The notes under the pieces are model-generated. The model searched no databases. It saw only the letters and a list, made by a program, of their open reading frames with translations, and was not told where the DNA came from. This document shows, one piece after another, positions 9,257-18,710 of a stretch of DNA of 37,981 nucleotides (position 1 is the stretch's first letter; each line of letters begins with the position of its first letter). This stretch comes from an uncultured Opitutia bacterium (GTDB taxonomy: Bacteria > Verrucomicrobiota > Verrucomicrobiia > Opitutales > Coraliomargaritaceae): positions 1 to 37,981 of the forward strand of contig CAJWHF010000008.1 of NCBI GenBank assembly GCA_913041275.1, in the 5' to 3' direction. Both the position numbers and the translations under genes were made by a program.

Positions 9257-10153
9257 TTAGGCTGCGGCCGATGCAGCGATCTCGAGAATTTCTTGGGTAA
9301 TTGCAGCCTGACGAGCCTTGTTATAATCTAGAGTTAGATCATCTACTAGGGTCGACGCATTATCAGTAGCTGCCTTCATCGCTACCATTCGGGCAGAGTA
9401 CTCCGCAGCGCGGGTCTCTAGCAGTAACTGATAGATTATAATTTTGACATATAGATCGGGTAACTGAGCAAGCAATTCTTCCGGCGTGGGCTCAAAAGTC
9501 ATTTCACGCTTATCAGAACGCGCTTTTAAAACATCATCCCCACCCTTAACGCGTTTCTTAAGTTCATCCAACACTTCTCGAAGATCTACAATCGGGAGAA
9601 GAGACTGAATAACTGGTACTTGCACTAGGACGTTCACAAAACTCGGATAAGCAACTTCAATTGTATCGATATCACCGCTGATGTAAGCATCTATCATGAG
9701 CTTTAGCATCGGGCGAATTTCAGAAAAACTAGCCTTATCGGAAATAGTAAAGTCAGCTATCAAATCGCGCTGAGATCGAGAAATAAACTGTGTTGCTTTA
9801 CGACCCACAGCGATGAATTTCGCATCGCCCTTTACTTCCTCTACTACTTTGCGAAAAAGATTGGTATTTAGAGGACCACATAGACCCTTATCTGTAGATA
9901 AGATGAGAATGCCACGAGTTTTAACTTCTCGTTTTTCAAAGAATTGGTGCTCTATAGTAGCCCCCGAGAGATTAAGTTTTTCACCTACAGTGTCTAACAA
10001 GTCAGCTAGCAGCAGTGCGTAAGGGCGACCGGCGACTGCAGCATCTTGAGCACGCTTCATCTTGGAGGATGAAACAAGTTGCATCGCACGTGTAATCTGC
10101 CGGGTATTTTTTACCGACTTAATGCGGCGTCGAATGTCACGAAGGTTAGGCAT
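9257..10153 (-). CDS. atpG: ATP synthase gamma subunit
   Basis: Gamma is the rotating central shaft of F1. The 298-residue product starts with the family signature [36 protein letters not shown]. It has the Rossmann-like centre with [17 protein letters not shown], and ends with [34 protein letters not shown], the conserved C-terminal coiled-coil. Length is typical and no interruption is visible. Confidence 0.98.
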   Translation of the reverse strand: MPNLRDIRRRIKSVKNTRQITRAMQLVSSSKMKRAQDAAVAGRPYALLLADLLDTVGEKLNLSGATIEHQFFEKREVKTRGILILSTDKGLCGPLNTNLFRKVVEEVKGDAKFIAVGRKATQFISRSQRDLIADFTISDKASFSEIRPMLKLMIDAYISGDIDTIEVAYPSFVNVLVQVPVIQSLLPIVDLREVLDELKKRVKGGDDVLKARSDKREMTFEPTPEELLAQLPDLYVKIIIYQLLLETRAAEYSARMVAMKAATDNASTLVDDLTLDYNKARQAAITQEILEIAASAAA

Positions 10154-10186
10154 GATTGTGAATTAAATTTTAAACAAAAGTAAGAC

Positions 10187-11731
10187 CTAATCTATGAAGC
10201 TGGCAGTCCACTCTTCGAGCGAAGCCTTAAGTGCGGCTTCAGACTCATCGCTGATTACTTTTTCAGAACGAATAGAATCCATAATTTTAGAGCTTCGGGT
10301 TTCAAGAAATTCGCGTAGATTACTCGTTGCTTCGACGATTTTACTTACAGCTATACTATCAAAGAACCCGTTTTGTACTGCCCAGATTAGAGAGGACTGA
10401 ACCTCCACGGGAATCGGATTGAAAGCAACTTGTTTAAAGAGTTCTACCACACGAGACCCACGCTCCAATTGAGCCTTAGTCTTAGCGTCTAGGTCAGAGC
10501 CGAACTGCGCAAATGCAGCTAATTCTCGGAACTGAGCGAGTTGCAGTTTCACTTTACCAGCCACCTTTTTGATCGCTTTAATCTGCGCTGCCGAGCCTAC
10601 GCGGGAAACGGAGAGACCCACGGAAACTGCTGGGCGAATACCTTGATTAAAGAGATCCGTTTCAAGAAAGACTTGGCCATCGGTAATGGAGATCACATTA
10701 GTAGGAATGTAAGCAGAAACGTCACCAGCTTGTGTCTCTATGATCGGAAGAGCAGTAAGGGAACCATTACCGTTGTCCTCATTAACTCGTGCGGATCGCT
10801 CAAGAAGGCGGGAGTGGAGGTAAAAAACATCACCAGGATAGGCTTCACGACCAGAGGGGCGCTTTAGCACAAGTGAGATCTGTCGATAAGCAACCGCCTG
10901 TTTAGAAAGATCATCGTAAACAATCAGTGCATCCATCCCATTACGCATGAAGTATTCACCCATAGAAGCTCCTGAGAAAGGCGCAATGTATTGATTAGCC
11001 GGGTTATCGCCAGCAGAGGCTGAGACGATGGTAGTATATTCCATTGCACCAGCATTTTCTAAGACGCTAATCGTACGGGCAATATTGGAGTTCTTCTGAC
11101 CGACTGCCACATAGATCGAGTAGACAGGACGAAAGTCTTCAGAAAAGCTGCCATCCTCATTACGATGTTGGTTATTAATCTTCGCTTGGTTAATGATGGT
11201 ATCGATAGCGATGGTTGTTTTACCAGTAGATCGGTCACCGATAATCAGCTCACGTTGTCCGCGGCCGATCGGTATCATCGAGTCAATGGCCATGATTCCA
11301 GTCTGCATGGGTTGGTCTACCGACTTACGAGGAATAATACCTGGTGCTACCTGATCGACTGGGTAGCTTTCGGAAGAATCAACAGGACCCTTCCCATCGA
11401 TCGGACTACCAATCGCATCGACAACACGACCTAGTAATCCCATCCCTACAGGAACGGAAAGAAGTTTACCCGAAGTCGAGGCTTTATCACCTTCCTTTAA
11501 TTTAGAGTAATCTCCTAGGATCACACAGCCGACCTCGTCTTCTTCAAGGTTTAAGGCAATTCCAAAGATACCATCGCCAAAATCGACCATCTCATTGTAC
11601 ATTACACCAGACAAGCCTTCGAGCTTGGCTACACCGTCGGCAATTGAGACGATCGTACCAGTATTAGATTTGACTGCACCGGCCTCGAAGCTAGCGATCT
11701 CTTTTTCGATTTTTTCAACTATTGAGCTCAT
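10187..11731 (-). CDS. atpA: ATP synthase alpha subunit
   Basis: Alpha is the non-catalytic nucleotide-binding subunit of F1, 514 residues here. It shows the N-terminal [16 protein letters not shown], the Walker A GDRSTGKT at 165-172, where most relatives have GDRQTGKT, and [51 protein letters not shown] is nearly kept (one P to S) and [15 protein letters not shown] follows. The extreme N-terminus that normally contacts delta is short (about 16 residues before GAVKSNTG), which may go with the short delta subunit encoded next door. Confidence 0.98.
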   Translation of the reverse strand: MSSIVEKIEKEIASFEAGAVKSNTGTIVSIADGVAKLEGLSGVMYNEMVDFGDGIFGIALNLEEDEVGCVILGDYSKLKEGDKASTSGKLLSVPVGMGLLGRVVDAIGSPIDGKGPVDSSESYPVDQVAPGIIPRKSVDQPMQTGIMAIDSMIPIGRGQRELIIGDRSTGKTTIAIDTIINQAKINNQHRNEDGSFSEDFRPVYSIYVAVGQKNSNIARTISVLENAGAMEYTTIVSASAGDNPANQYIAPFSGASMGEYFMRNGMDALIVYDDLSKQAVAYRQISLVLKRPSGREAYPGDVFYLHSRLLERSARVNEDNGNGSLTALPIIETQAGDVSAYIPTNVISITDGQVFLETDLFNQGIRPAVSVGLSVSRVGSAAQIKAIKKVAGKVKLQLAQFRELAAFAQFGSDLDAKTKAQLERGSRVVELFKQVAFNPIPVEVQSSLIWAVQNGFFDSIAVSKIVEATSNLREFLETRSSKIMDSIRSEKVISDESEAALKASLEEWTASFID

Positions 11732-11785
11732 TGTTTATGGGAATTAAATTATACAGATTTTTATAGAGTTTAAATTTTTTAAAGA

Positions 11786-12181
11786 TCAGCCGACGCAATC
11801 AGCAAGTCGCTGTAGGCGCCCAGCAACAGAGGCATCATAGAGGTCATCCCCCACCCGTACGCGAACACCGGCAATTAGAGAGGTATCTTCTTCAACCTCC
11901 GCGCTAATAGTGCGTCCATAAATTGCGCTGTATTTAGCAGAGATTTTCTCAAGAGTCTCCTCACTCAATAAATTGGGCGTAGAAACTACAGCTGTTTGTA
12001 AGGCCAACTCACGGCGAAGGCGTACTAGGAAAGTTCTTAAAATAATAAGATAACTTCGGTGTCTAATTTGTTTTAGTCCAGCAAGCACTTCAACAACTCT
12101 AGCTTCAGTAACTAAACCATCCTCTTTAGATAGCTCGACTAGCTTTTTGGCCAGTTGTATGATCTTTTTATCGCGTTTCAT
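11786..12181 (-). CDS. atpH: ATP synthase delta subunit, shortened N-terminal domain
   Basis: Delta joins the top of F1 to the peripheral stalk. The C-terminal part fits the family well: AVVSTPNLLSEETLEKISAKYSAIYG followed by EDTSLIAGVRVRVGDDLYDASVAGRLQRL. The whole protein is only 131 residues against about 175-180 usually. The missing part is in the N-terminal six-helix domain, which would bind alpha; only about 65 residues precede the C-terminal domain. The preceding atpF stop is 29 bp upstream, so there is no room for a longer frame and it is not a missed start. Position between atpF and atpA supports the name. Confidence 0.85.
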   Translation of the reverse strand: MKRDKKIIQLAKKLVELSKEDGLVTEARVVEVLAGLKQIRHRSYLIILRTFLVRLRRELALQTAVVSTPNLLSEETLEKISAKYSAIYGRTISAEVEEDTSLIAGVRVRVGDDLYDASVAGRLQRLADCVG

Positions 12182-12210
12182 TCTTTAAATAGGGAATAAT
12201 CTAGAGTACT

Positions 12211-12831
12211 TTAACTGGCTAACTCCTTAGCAGCAGACTCAGAAAATGTACTCTTTTCGGCATCAGAAAGATCACGTGAAAGCACCTTAGATGAAGTTGC
12301 CACTACTAGGCGAGCCACTTCCTGACGAACGTCTGCAAGCATCTTCTGGCGTTCCAGCTCAGTTGCTTCGCTCGCCTTACGGATAATAGCTTCAGCTTGA
12401 GCTGCAGCTTCTTGGGTTTTGACCTCGATCATCTCCTTAGACTGTTCCCGAGCTTCCGCTAATATTTTTTGGGCACCAATAGCAGCCTGTTTTACTTTCT
12501 CCGTGCGCTCACGCTCTGCTTCGGCCAATTGGGTCTTCATTTCTTCCGCATATTGGAGACCATCGGATATCTTTTGCTGACGCTCTTCTAGAGTAGTAGA
12601 TATTGGCTTAACTGCAAAGTAGTAGAGCACTATAGCGACACAACAGAAATTGACCATTTGCGCAAACAAAGTAGGCACAGACACGCCAAATTTATCGGTG
12701 ATCATTGTGATCTTATTATCGGCCGCCACTTCTTGTGAACCTTCCATAGTTCCTGTAACTGCATCTGGCGCAGCAATCAGGGAAAAGGGCAAAAAGATAG
12801 CAAAAATCAAAAAAATGTTAAAAGCCTTCAT
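12211..12831 (-). CDS. atpF: ATP synthase b subunit with a signal-peptide-like N-terminus
   Basis: This is the peripheral-stalk membrane subunit. From the ATG at 12831 it has 206 residues. Residues 1-22 ([22 protein letters not shown]) look like a cleavable signal peptide. A polar segment of about 28 residues follows, then the usual membrane helix around 52-73, the [14 protein letters not shown] junction, and a long charged coiled coil to the end. Most b subunits begin directly with the membrane helix, so the leader is an addition of about 50 residues. The frame runs on to 12879 but the ATG at 12831 gives a clean signal sequence. Confidence 0.93.
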   Translation of the reverse strand: MKAFNIFLIFAIFLPFSLIAAPDAVTGTMEGSQEVAADNKITMITDKFGVSVPTLFAQMVNFCCVAIVLYYFAVKPISTTLEERQQKISDGLQYAEEMKTQLAEAERERTEKVKQAAIGAQKILAEAREQSKEMIEVKTQEAAAQAEAIIRKASEATELERQKMLADVRQEVARLVVATSSKVLSRDLSDAEKSTFSESAAKELAS

Positions 12832-12912
12832 TGCGTGTTTTAGTAGTAATATTAGGTGGCAGAAATTGCCGGCAGCCATCCAAGACTACCGGCAATTACA
12901 TTGATAACTAAA

Positions 12913-13119
12913 CTAGACAAGGAAGATCGCGAAGAAGATGATCGCTTCGGCAAAAGCCATCGCGATAATCGACTGGACGAGCACTTTGGTGGCTGCTTCT
13001 GGATTACGACCTACTGATTCGCAAGCTTTGAGGCCTACAAGACCGATACCGAGAGGTACGCCAAGCGCCGCTGCTGCTACGTGAATATTTCCTGATATTT
13101 CTGCTAAGATATGGAACAT
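12913..13119 (-). CDS. atpE: ATP synthase c subunit
   Basis: This is the rotor-ring proteolipid: 68 residues, two membrane helices joined by the polar loop ESVGRNPEA. The ion-binding carboxylate is E58 in MAFAEAIIFF. The Gln in helix 1 and the Ser/Thr after the Glu that mark sodium-binding rings are not present, so proton coupling is the simpler reading. The glycine-rich packing motif of helix 1 is looser than usual (GVPLGIGLVG). It is placed between atpB and atpF, as in most operons. Confidence 0.97.
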   Translation of the reverse strand: MFHILAEISGNIHVAAAALGVPLGIGLVGLKACESVGRNPEAATKVLVQSIIAMAFAEAIIFFAIFLV

Positions 13120-13212
13120 AGTATTTATTTTTTGATGTGTTGTATTTAGTGATTTTCTGCATCGTCCACGATTTACTTCATGGTCACGAATGCGGAAAGG
13201 TATAAAAAATAT

Positions 13213-14058
13213 TTAATGAGATTCTTCTTCGTGATTTGTCATCAGGCCAATGTAAATGGCAACTAAAAGAGTAAAGATAAGGGCTTGAACCACGCCGACA
13301 AGGACTTCGTAGAAATAAAAGGGTATTGGAACGATGAAAGGTGCCATTCCTGTCATACTAGTAAGCAGATTCTCTCCACCAAAGACGTTACCAAACAAGC
13401 GGAATGAAAGTGAAATTGGCCGAAATGCTATAGAAACGATCTCGATGACACCTACCATGAGAAAAATAGGAATAAGTAAAATGTAAATGGGTGTCGGAGT
13501 TTCTTTCTTATCTGCTTTATTACCGAAGAGCTCCCAAATGAAAAACTTCGGACCTGCTACTTTAAGTGAAATAAAGAGCCAAGCAATCATGGCGACTAGT
13601 GCCATGCCGAAGGTAGCATTTAAGTCTGCACTTGCAGGTCGCATCCAATAAGTAAAGCGCGCACCATCAAAGTGACCAAAAACACCCACACCGGGAAATA
13701 GTCCACTCCAATTGTGGACAACAATAAATAGAAAAAGCCCTATCAATAATGGAAATGTTACAGGAAAAGCCTTTTTGCCTACGATTGGCTCCAGCAAATC
13801 TTTTAGTCCATCGACTAAGTTTTCAACAACTGCCTGCGCTTTACCAGGAATTAATTTGGGTTTACCCACACTCAAACGTATTAAGGCTATGAAGAGTATA
13901 GAAATGACCCAAGTAGTCAAAATTGAGTTAGTAATCGGGAGGCCGAGTACCTCAGTTAGCTTGTAAGCTTTAGGGCTTACTCCGTCCGCTGCATTCAATA
14001 CTGAAGCAGCACCAGATAGAAGAAAAACTGTAGTAGTTAGTTTGTTCACAAAGAACAT
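13213..14058 (-). CDS. atpB: ATP synthase a subunit
   Basis: This is the stator channel subunit, 281 residues, first gene of the operon. The essential arginine is R220 in [17 protein letters not shown]. Other matches are [16 protein letters not shown] and the terminal helix with [17 protein letters not shown]. Residues 1-23 ([23 protein letters not shown]) form a signal-peptide-like leader ahead of the normal N-terminal region. No atpI precedes it. Start ATG is at 14058; the upstream 176 bp form a divergent regulatory region with several repeats. Confidence 0.97.
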   Translation of the reverse strand: MFFVNKLTTTVFLLSGAASVLNAADGVSPKAYKLTEVLGLPITNSILTTWVISILFIALIRLSVGKPKLIPGKAQAVVENLVDGLKDLLEPIVGKKAFPVTFPLLIGLFLFIVVHNWSGLFPGVGVFGHFDGARFTYWMRPASADLNATFGMALVAMIAWLFISLKVAGPKFFIWELFGNKADKKETPTPIYILLIPIFLMVGVIEIVSIAFRPISLSFRLFGNVFGGENLLTSMTGMAPFIVPIPFYFYEVLVGVVQALIFTLLVAIYIGLMTNHEEESH

Positions 14059-14100
14059 TTAAATATAGGTAAAATGCAGTAAAAAACGAAAGAGGACGTT

Positions 14101-14127
14101 AATGTAGATCCTAAGACAGGGCGTCAA
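14101..14127 (-). promoter_or_regulatory. Candidate promoter of the atp operon
   Basis: On the minus strand there is a TTGACG (plus 14122-14127) resembling a -35 box, then 15 bases, then TACATT (plus 14101-14106), a 4/6 match to a -10 box. The spacing is shorter than the ideal 17. A TAAGACA repeat unit (14112-14118) lies inside the spacer. The box ends 43 bp before the atpB start. Assigned from pattern alone. Confidence 0.35.
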
Positions 14128-14150
14128 CATCTGATTTATAGCCTAAGACA
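14110..14150. repeat. Direct repeats CCTAAGACA upstream of the atp operon
   Basis: Two exact copies of the 9-mer CCTAAGACA lie at 14110-14118 and 14142-14150, 32 bp apart start to start, about three helical turns. The second copy continues into the left arm of the adjacent palindrome, and TAAGACA appears again inverted at 14169-14175. The layout looks like multiple sites for one DNA-binding protein. Confidence 0.5.
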
Positions 14151-14175
14151 TAAGATTAGACAATCTTATGTCTTA
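14144..14175. repeat. Perfect 14-bp palindrome with 4-nt loop
   Basis: TAAGACATAAGATT (14144-14157) and AATCTTATGTCTTA (14162-14175) are exact reverse complements around AGAC. No T tract follows on either strand, so it is unlikely to be a standard terminator. It lies 85 bp upstream of atpB and 60 bp upstream of the divergent 75-residue gene, a good position for an operator or a leader hairpin. Confidence 0.7.
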
Positions 14176-14203
14176 TATCAGGGGAAGCGATTTTCTGAAC
14201 TTG

Positions 14204-14238
14204 CCATAGTAGTACGATTAGCGAGTTTATTACTATGG
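14204..14238 (+). promoter_or_regulatory. Inverted repeat covering a start codon
   Basis: CCATAGTA (14204-14211) and TACTATGG (14231-14238) are perfect complements 19 nt apart. The right arm contains the ATG at 14235-14237 of the 75-residue gene. In RNA this would place the start codon in a stem. The alternative is an operator of dyad symmetry. Confidence 0.4.
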
Positions 14239-14462
14239 TAGATTTGCATAATTTAACTGAACGCATCTCCCACCTGCGTGATCGTGAGGGCGGCTCAGCA
14301 ATACTCAATGGTACCAGTGGGGATTCTCCCAAAAAAAAGACTCCTTCGACCTCACCTGAGCGGAGATTTGCCAGAGACTATCTTATGGTTTTTGTCCTAG
14401 CCTTATTCTGCATAACAGTGCTCGTCGAATTAGTGCTAATTTTATGGATCGACTTATTTTAA
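14235..14462 (+). CDS. Small membrane protein, divergent from the atp operon, function unknown
   Basis: The 75-residue product has a soluble, charged N-terminal half (1-47, many Arg/Lys, Ser/Thr and Pro), then one membrane helix at about 50-72 (LMVFVLALFCITVLVELVLILWI). Arginines 43, 44 and 47 precede it, suggesting the N-terminus stays in the cytoplasm. I do not recognise a family. It starts 176 bp from atpB in the opposite direction, across the repeat-rich region. That is near where many operons carry atpI, but the topology and strand do not match AtpI. It is convergent with trmB. Confidence 0.6.
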   Translation: MVDLHNLTERISHLRDREGGSAILNGTSGDSPKKKTPSTSPERRFARDYLMVFVLALFCITVLVELVLILWIDLF

Positions 14463-14513
14463 AAGAAACAGTGCCAACTGGTATATCTCTTCGTATTCTA
14501 TTATAGCACCCAA

Positions 14514-15113
14514 TTAAACCCGTTTAGCGACAACGGAGAAGTATTCATCCATCAAATCCTGAAAATAGGTGGCACTCTCGTATGGCCAAGAGGCAGACGG
14601 CTCAATAAGCCAATGGTTATTTTCATTTATATGCTCGAGCGCCCAGTCGAAATAAGGGCGGTCATCTGATCGGAAGCAAAGCTCCCCCCCTAAGTCTGAG
14701 CGGCGAGCAAATTCATCCAATAAATCAGCCTGGATCATACGTCGACGATGATGCCGCGCCTTAGGCCACGGATCGGGGAAAAGAAGTACAGTTCGCTCAA
14801 AACGCACAGATTCTGGAAGCACTTCTAAAAACTCACTAAGCTCCGCTTTATAAAAATACAAATTATTCAAACCTCGCTTGAATTTTTTATCATTACACTT
14901 ACGCACACGCCAGGAGATAAGATCAATTCCAACACAAATTGTATTTGAATGAGATTCTGCATAATCTGTTAGCCAATGACCATGGCCACAACCTGCCTCG
15001 AATAAAATACGGTCGATCCCAGCGAGATCGTTTCTAAGTTCAACGCGTAATTTGTTCTTACGTAGCTCCTGCTTAGCAAGCTCGCGGGCGTGAGGTTCAG
15101 ATATTTCGGGCAT
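14514..15113 (-). CDS. trmB: tRNA (guanine-N7)-methyltransferase
   Basis: TrmB makes m7G46 in the variable loop of tRNAs. The Rossmann S-adenosylmethionine site is [17 protein letters not shown] (about residues 36-52), and the diagnostic motif is [17 protein letters not shown] (about 110-126). [13 protein letters not shown] and a closing SATYFQDL segment fit the family, where the last block is usually TxFE. I start at the ATG at 15113 (199 residues, [12 protein letters not shown]). The frame continues upstream to 15179, but that addition is not family-like. Confidence 0.95.
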   Translation of the reverse strand: MPEISEPHARELAKQELRKNKLRVELRNDLAGIDRILFEAGCGHGHWLTDYAESHSNTICVGIDLISWRVRKCNDKKFKRGLNNLYFYKAELSEFLEVLPESVRFERTVLLFPDPWPKARHHRRRMIQADLLDEFARRSDLGGELCFRSDDRPYFDWALEHINENNHWLIEPSASWPYESATYFQDLMDEYFSVVAKRV

Positions 15114-15338
15114 AAAAACTGTAGTAGATTCGGTATAGTAAAAAATATTATGAACGCAACTCTTCAGCAGTTGGTACACACTACAAAATTACAGCCCACG
15201 CAGTAGGTTGTAAGAAATTAAACAAAGTCTAATATACTGACTGAAGTCTTGAATTCTTAAAAAATATCCTCATAATCTGCCGCTTACTTTTAAACTAACA
15301 ACAAATTATTTTGATAAGAGTAACAAATCGATTGTAAT

Positions 15339-15914
15339 ATGACGAAGAAAAACGAAAACCTCTCTGAGGCTCCAGAAGAAGATACACCTGCGGATGCGAA
15401 GAATGCAACCGAGGAAGAGGTAACTACTGAGCCTGAGTTAAGCGAGCTAGAGAAGGCCCAAAATGAAGCTAAAGAAATGAAAGTTCGCTATCTGCGAGCT
15501 GTTGCTGATCTAGAGAACTACCGTAAACGTATTACTCGCGAAAAACAGGATATCATACGCAGTGCTGCAGGTTGTGTCGTCGAATCCCTCCTACCCGTTC
15601 TTGATAATATGAAACTGGGTCTTAAATCCGCCGAGAACCACCCAGAGGCTAAGGAAGTTACCTCAGGATTTAAAATGGTTGATGACCAACTGAAAAAGTC
15701 TCTCTCTGAGCAGGGTCTAGAAGAGTTACTTCCCAATGGAGAAACCTTTGATCCTAATTTACACGAGTGTATTTCACATCAACCCTCTAGCGAAGTAGCT
15801 GAAGACCTCATTATAGAAACAGTGCGCGCTGGCTATCGGCTTAACGAACGACTGCTCCGTGCGGCCAGTGTGATTGTCTCTAGTGGGCAAGTTGATAAAG
15901 AGGGCAAAAAGTAA
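15339..15914 (+). CDS. grpE: Nucleotide exchange factor GrpE
   Basis: GrpE releases ADP from DnaK. The 191-residue protein has an acidic, disordered N-terminus (about 1-35), a long helix with [26 protein letters not shown], and the beta-wing domain with [14 protein letters not shown] and [18 protein letters not shown]. It is six bases upstream of dnaJ and surely co-transcribed. dnaK is not in the window, and I see no CIRCE element upstream. Confidence 0.97.
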   Translation: MTKKNENLSEAPEEDTPADAKNATEEEVTTEPELSELEKAQNEAKEMKVRYLRAVADLENYRKRITREKQDIIRSAAGCVVESLLPVLDNMKLGLKSAENHPEAKEVTSGFKMVDDQLKKSLSEQGLEELLPNGETFDPNLHECISHQPSSEVAEDLIIETVRAGYRLNERLLRAASVIVSSGQVDKEGKK

Positions 15915-15920
15915 AGCCAG

Positions 15921-17087
15921 ATGGCACACGACTATTACGAACTCTTAGGGGTCACACGCGATGTAACGGAAGAAGACCTAAAAAAGGCCTACCGTAAACT
16001 TGCCGTAAAATACCACCCAGATAAGAATCAGGGAGACGCTTCTGCCGAGGCTAAATTTAAAGAGATTTCTGAAGCCTACGATGTCCTAAAAGATGCTGAA
16101 AAGCGAGCTGCATACGACCGGTATGGACACGATGCCTTCAAGCAAGGCGGAATGGGTAACCCTGGTGGGGGTAGAGGTGGCATGGGTGGCCAAGACCCTT
16201 TTGACATCTTCCGAGAAGCCTTCGGTGGTGGCGGTAGCGGTGGTGGCGGTGGTATTTTCGAAGAATTTTTCGGTGGTGGCGGTAATAGTAGTCGCGCTAC
16301 TGGAGGTGCGCAACACGGCTCTGACCTACGTTACGACCTAGAGATTTCTCTCGAAGAAGCTGCTAAGGGAACTGAGAAAGAAATCCGATATCGTCGCCCC
16401 GTCACGTGTAAAAAATGCAGTGGATCAGGCGCGGAGCCAGGGTCAAAGAAAGTCAGCTGCCCGACATGTGGAGGTTCTGGCCAAGTTACTTCCAACCGCG
16501 GATTTATTAGCTTCCGTCAGGCTTGTCCAGACTGCCAAGGTGCTGGACAAATCATTGATAAGCCTTGCAGCGAGTGTCGCGGCGAGGGGCGTATTATGGA
16601 TAGCAGTACGGTAAAGGTCCGCATCCCGGCGGGCGTAGCTACTGGTTCTAAATTACGATCTTCAGGCAAAGGAGAAGCTGGTTATTCAGGCGGACAAGCA
16701 GGTGACCTCTACATTATAATTCACGTCAAAGAGCACGAATTATTCGAACGGCATGAGAACGACCTTTACTGCGAAGTCCCAATCAAATTCACCCTAGGGG
16801 CATTGGGCGGAACGATAAGTGTTCCAACGCTTTTTCAACAAGGTTCGTTAAAAATTCCTGCTGGCACCCAGACAGGAACTACTTTTCGCCTGCGAGAACA
16901 AGGAATGCCTGCGCTTCGCGGCGGACGTAAGGGCGACTTACTAGTTCGTGTGCAAATTGAAGTGCCGACTAAATTAAACAAAGACCAAAGAGCCAAACTC
17001 GAAGATTTCGCTGAGGCTTGCGGGGATCCTTCTAATTCGATTAATAACTCCACTGAGAAGAAGAAAAAGAAGAAGTTTTTCAAATAA
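15921..17087 (+). CDS. dnaJ: Chaperone protein DnaJ
   Basis: DnaJ delivers unfolded clients to DnaK and stimulates its ATPase. The 388-residue protein has a J domain at 1-70 with HPD in [10 protein letters not shown], a long Gly/Phe-rich region (about 75-135, repeated GGG runs), and four zinc-finger repeats of CxxCxGxG type ([32 protein letters not shown]). The C-terminal client-binding domain follows. It ends in a lysine-rich tail ([10 protein letters not shown]). This is a full type I DnaJ. Confidence 0.98.
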   Translation: MAHDYYELLGVTRDVTEEDLKKAYRKLAVKYHPDKNQGDASAEAKFKEISEAYDVLKDAEKRAAYDRYGHDAFKQGGMGNPGGGRGGMGGQDPFDIFREAFGGGGSGGGGGIFEEFFGGGGNSSRATGGAQHGSDLRYDLEISLEEAAKGTEKEIRYRRPVTCKKCSGSGAEPGSKKVSCPTCGGSGQVTSNRGFISFRQACPDCQGAGQIIDKPCSECRGEGRIMDSSTVKVRIPAGVATGSKLRSSGKGEAGYSGGQAGDLYIIIHVKEHELFERHENDLYCEVPIKFTLGALGGTISVPTLFQQGSLKIPAGTQTGTTFRLREQGMPALRGGRKGDLLVRVQIEVPTKLNKDQRAKLEDFAEACGDPSNSINNSTEKKKKKKFFK

Positions 17088-17104
17088 CTCTAAGGTTTTG
17101 TTCT

Positions 17105-17686
17105 ATGTCTTATCCTATCGTCATACTTGGCTCTGGTCGGGGTTCAAATGCGGAAGCACTACTTCAAGCTGAGTTAAATAAGAAACTTGGCCTAGCAAAA
17201 ATCGCGGCTGTAATTAGCGACCGTGAAGATGCGGGTATTCTCTCGCTAGGGCAGAAATACAAAGTTCCCGCTATTTACATTGATCCTGGTAGTAATAACG
17301 CTCGCTTAACAAATACAGCGGAGCAAGTATACATCGAGCGCATTTCTAGCTTCTCCCCCAAACTGATAGTCTTAGCAGGATTTATGCGTATCATTAGCAG
17401 TCCACTCATCGATGCTTTTAAAGGTCGTGTGATTAACCTACACCCTAGCCTACTACCTAGTTTCCCGGGTATGGATGGCATCCAACAAGCATTTGAATAC
17501 GGTGTCAAAATTACAGGCTGTACAGTACACTGGGTCACACCCGAATTAGATGCAGGTCCTATTATTAGCCAAAAAGAAGTCCGTATTGATGAATCTGACA
17601 CGATGGAACTTTTGACTAGGAAAGTTCATGTAGCTGAGCATCAGCTACTACCTGAAGTCGTATCACATCTGAGTAATGCTATTTGA
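17105..17686 (+). CDS. purN: Phosphoribosylglycinamide formyltransferase
   Basis: PurN transfers a formyl group from 10-formyl-tetrahydrofolate to GAR in purine synthesis. The 193-residue protein has [11 protein letters not shown] at 9-19 for phosphate binding, the active-site segment [14 protein letters not shown] with N111 and H113, and [10 protein letters not shown] with catalytic D149. It lies 17 bp after dnaJ. The preceding AAGG at about nine bases from the ATG is one of the few weak Shine-Dalgarno-like matches in the window. Confidence 0.96.
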   Translation: MSYPIVILGSGRGSNAEALLQAELNKKLGLAKIAAVISDREDAGILSLGQKYKVPAIYIDPGSNNARLTNTAEQVYIERISSFSPKLIVLAGFMRIISSPLIDAFKGRVINLHPSLLPSFPGMDGIQQAFEYGVKITGCTVHWVTPELDAGPIISQKEVRIDESDTMELLTRKVHVAEHQLLPEVVSHLSNAI

Positions 17687-17700
17687 GTACATTGCAAAGG

Positions 17701-18606
17701 ATGAGTAATCAAATTGAACTAAGAGGTAAAATTGCCGACGAACTAGTTGAAATGCTAGGAGACTACTTCCTGGAAACTGAATCTGAACATTGGGGAATAA
17801 TTCAGGGAGAAATTCAGGACCCCTACTACATCTTCGGGATATTTCCTGATTTAAAAACTGCTACCGAAGCACTCAAAATACTACGTAGAGAATTTCCAAA
17901 TCTACCTGATAAATTCGAAAAGACTATAATTACAGATGCCGACTGGCAGAATGCCTATAAGAAATTCGTCAAACCTTGGAATGACCGTCAACTTTACTGG
18001 ATACCACTATGGGAGCGCTCTTGTAGCGAAGCGCCTGAGGGATCTGCAGTTGTCTATATAGATGCAGGTATGGCTTTTGGGACGGGAGCGCACGAGACGA
18101 CTCGCCTATGTGCTCGTCGACTGCTAGACTACTATGATAAGTATTCGGGAGCAATAAGTAGTCACTCGTTAATTGATGCGGGATGCGGATCGGGTGTGCT
18201 TGCACTCTCAGGTGCTGCATTAGGCTTCAAGAATGTCTACGCATTCGACTTCGATCCTGAAGCAATCTTAGTCTGCCAAACTAACTGTACTGAAAATGCA
18301 CACCTAGATCCACCTGATTTCGCAGTAGCCGGACTCTCAAATGGCTTCAAAAGCGATGCACAGGGCGATCTAATATTAGCTAATATACACACGGAGGTTC
18401 TTATACCACATAGTCCTTACCTAGTTAACAGCCTAAAAAATAGTGGTACACTAGTACTAAGCGGAATTCTGACTAAAGAGCTCGATCAAGTATGCGGGCA
18501 CTACAGCGAGCAATTTACAAGCTACCGTTCCAATTTAAATATCTGCGTAGACAGCCGTATTGATGGCGAATGGGGAGACTTACAATTTACGCTATCTAAT
18601 GCGTGA
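17701..18606 (+). CDS. prmA: Ribosomal protein L11 methyltransferase
   Basis: PrmA methylates lysines and the N-terminus of ribosomal protein L11. From the ATG at 17701 it has 301 residues. An N-terminal substrate-binding domain comes first (DADWQNAYKKFVKPW is typical). Then come DAGMAFGTGAHETTRLC, SLIDAGCGSGVLALSGAALG for cofactor binding, and DLILANIHTEVL, the NILA-type motif with order LANI. A TTG at 17683 overlapping the purN stop (TTGA) gives six more residues and is an alternative, translationally coupled start. Confidence 0.93.
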   Translation: MSNQIELRGKIADELVEMLGDYFLETESEHWGIIQGEIQDPYYIFGIFPDLKTATEALKILRREFPNLPDKFEKTIITDADWQNAYKKFVKPWNDRQLYWIPLWERSCSEAPEGSAVVYIDAGMAFGTGAHETTRLCARRLLDYYDKYSGAISSHSLIDAGCGSGVLALSGAALGFKNVYAFDFDPEAILVCQTNCTENAHLDPPDFAVAGLSNGFKSDAQGDLILANIHTEVLIPHSPYLVNSLKNSGTLVLSGILTKELDQVCGHYSEQFTSYRSNLNICVDSRIDGEWGDLQFTLSNA

Positions 18607-18670
18607 TTTCTTCAGGTGTTATTGATAGGCTCAAAACTTGCATCAAGATTAAGTAAGATGTTAAAATTAG

Positions 18671-18710
18671 AGTCTTTACTTGCCTGGAAAGTTAAGACTT
18701 TCTTTTATTA
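18671..18710 (+). terminator. Hairpin with T-rich tail between prmA and the rodZ-like gene
   Basis: AGTCTTTACTT (18671-18681) and AAGTTAAGACT (18689-18699) match at 10 of 11 positions around a 7-nt loop, followed by TTCTTTTATTA. It resembles an AT-rich intrinsic terminator for the grpE-prmA unit, but ends only a few bases before the ATG at 18714, so it could also act on translation of that gene. Confidence 0.4.

Noticed and set aside
13120-13212. Possible hairpin between atpB and atpE (GCATTCGT with ACGATGC)
   Set aside because: The pairing needs a bulge and a long loop. A stem controlling high atpE expression would be plausible biologically, but the sequence evidence is too weak to list.
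15240-15338. Search for a CIRCE/HrcA operator upstream of grpE-dnaJ
   Set aside because: No TTAGCACTC-N9-GAGTGCTAA-like dyad is present, so I make no claim about heat-shock control.
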